From: Bradyrhizobium pachyrhizi
GTDB lineage: Bacteria; Pseudomonadota; Alphaproteobacteria; Rhizobiales; Xanthobacteraceae
DNA: 64,000 nucleotides
Assembly (NCBI RefSeq): GCF_001189245.1
Contig: NZ_LFIQ01000114.1
Span: 112,386-176,385, forward strand
Direction of reading: 5' to 3'
In this document: positions 63,342 through 64,000 of the stretch, piece by piece
Numbering within the stretch: the first letter of the stretch is position 1
Layout of the letters: every line of letters starts with the position of its first letter
Translations under genes and position numbers: made by a program
Notes under the pieces: generated by a model
Told to the model about the DNA's origin: nothing
Database searches by the model: none
What the model saw: only the letters and a program-made list of their open reading frames with translations

Positions 63342-63501
63342 GCCCAATTCCAGATGATCAGGGGCTGGTTACGAGGAATTCCGCCCCCGCGCAATGGCTC
63401 GCGGCGCTGCTGCCGCGATACTATGTAGATAACATAAGGCGGCTGCGCAAAAGAGCCGGATATCGAGTAAAATCAGGCTTCTAGCCGGGAAGCGACCCAA
63501 G

Positions 63502-64000
63502 TTGAGCATTCCGAACATCATCACCCTCGGCCGCATCATCCTGGTGCCGGTGATCGTCTGGGCCATCGTGTCCAGCCAGATGGAGATCGCGTTCGCGATC
63601 TTCGTGATCGCCGGCGTCTCGGACGCGGTCGACGGTTTCCTCGCCAAGCGCTTCAACATGACGAGCGAACTCGGCGCCCTGCTCGATCCGCTCGCCGACA
63701 AGGCGCTCCTGGTGTCGATCTATGTCGCGCTCGGAATCTGGGGCGCGGTGCCGCGCTGGATCGTGATTCTCGTGGTGTCGCGCGACATCATGATCGTCTC
63801 CGCGGTGATTGTGTCATGGTTGTTCGACAAGCCGGTCGAGATGAAGCCGCTGATGGTGTCGAAGCTGAACACGGTAGCGCAGGTCGCGTTCGCGGCACTG
63901 GTGCTGGCCTCGCTCGGCTTCGGCTTTCAGCCGCACCCTTACGACCTGATCCTGATGGGCCTGGTCACGATCTTTACTTTGGGTTCGGTGTCCCTCTATC
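63502..64000 (+). CDS. CDP-alcohol phosphatidyltransferase, 3' end outside the window
   Basis: Integral membrane enzyme of the PgsA/phosphatidyltransferase family, transferring a phosphatidyl group from CDP-diacylglycerol to an alcohol. The motif D41..D44-G45..A48-K49.......G58...D62...D66 is visible, with lysine at the place of the first arginine. The TTG start at 63502 follows a cggga Shine-Dalgarno and gives MSIPNIITLGRIIL. At least four helices are present before the window ends at residue 166. The true alcohol substrate cannot be decided. Confidence 0.85.
   Translation, partial: MSIPNIITLGRIILVPVIVWAIVSSQMEIAFAIFVIAGVSDAVDGFLAKRFNMTSELGALLDPLADKALLVSIYVALGIWGAVPRWIVILVVSRDIMIVSAVIVSWLFDKPVEMKPLMVSKLNTVAQVAFAALVLASLGFGFQPHPYDLILMGLVTIFTLGSVSLY

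Noticed and set aside
1-64000. CRISPR array, tRNA, rRNA, prophage or complete insertion sequence
   Set aside because: I saw no regular spacer array, cloverleaf-like sequence, rRNA segment, phage structural gene or transposase.

Overview
The window is 64 kb of a high-GC alphaproteobacterial chromosome, most likely Bradyrhizobium or a close relative in the Nitrobacteraceae. Three things point there. The type II glutamine synthetase closely matches the Bradyrhizobium enzyme as I remember it. A small DUF2735/GstI-type gene lies divergent from it. Several short palindromic and MITE-like repeats look like those I associate with Bradyrhizobium genomes. I see no rRNA, tRNA, CRISPR array, prophage, plasmid origin or complete insertion sequence. 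Most of the window is ordinary chromosomal core and near-core sequence.

Layout. 0-9.5 kb: a frameshifted acyl-CoA dehydrogenase cut by the window edge, a nitroreductase divergent from a PsiF-repeat gene, an AraC regulator, PilZ proteins and a DUF2336-PilZ operon, a metallo-beta-lactamase-fold hydrolase, a second frameshifted gene (dienelactone-hydrolase type), a glycerophosphodiesterase and a hexapeptide acyltransferase. 9.5-20.4 kb: an ABC-F ATPase, the first of three GrlR-like genes, a secreted unknown, a periplasmic molybdenum hydroxylase set (Moco subunit, 2Fe-2S subunit, di-heme cytochrome c), then a three-gene operon of GrlR-like protein, ModA-like protein without signal peptide, and Sel1-repeat protein. 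20.5-22.4 kb: glnII behind a sequence with exact sigma-54 spacing, and the divergent DUF2735 gene. 22.4-36 kb: small enzymes and stress genes, the third GrlR-like gene, a DUF2161 putative nuclease, a BtuF-like protein without signal peptide, an M20 peptidase, a MocR regulator divergent from a PPOX-type flavoprotein, and small secreted or membrane proteins including CreA. 36-50 kb: an L,D-transpeptidase, glutathione peroxidase, polysaccharide deacetylase, DHFR-like protein, DoxX, malic enzyme MaeB, an AsmA-like protein, aspS and selO. 50-64 kb: a quinone oxidoreductase divergent from a LysR gene, DUF892 and OsmC stress proteins, chrA, an acyltransferase, an 1155-residue SAM-cyclase-ATPase protein, a repeat-rich spacer, rnd, a cold-shock gene, purM-purN, and a CDP-alcohol phosphatidyltransferase cut by the right edge.

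Working units I can support are: glnII with its DUF2735 neighbour (nitrogen assimilation); the molybdenum hydroxylase with cytochrome c (periplasmic oxidation feeding electrons to cytochrome); DUF2336-PilZ-small protein (possible c-di-GMP output); purMN (purine synthesis); and MocR with the PPOX gene (a divergent regulator-target pair). The least explained signal is the GrlR-like family. Two genes encode 234-residue tandem-domain proteins and one encodes a 114-residue single-domain protein, all within 14 kb, and no type III secretion genes are visible. One of the three is coupled to a cytoplasmic ModA-like protein.

Two genes carry frameshifts. Either they are true pseudogenes or the sequence has small indel errors.
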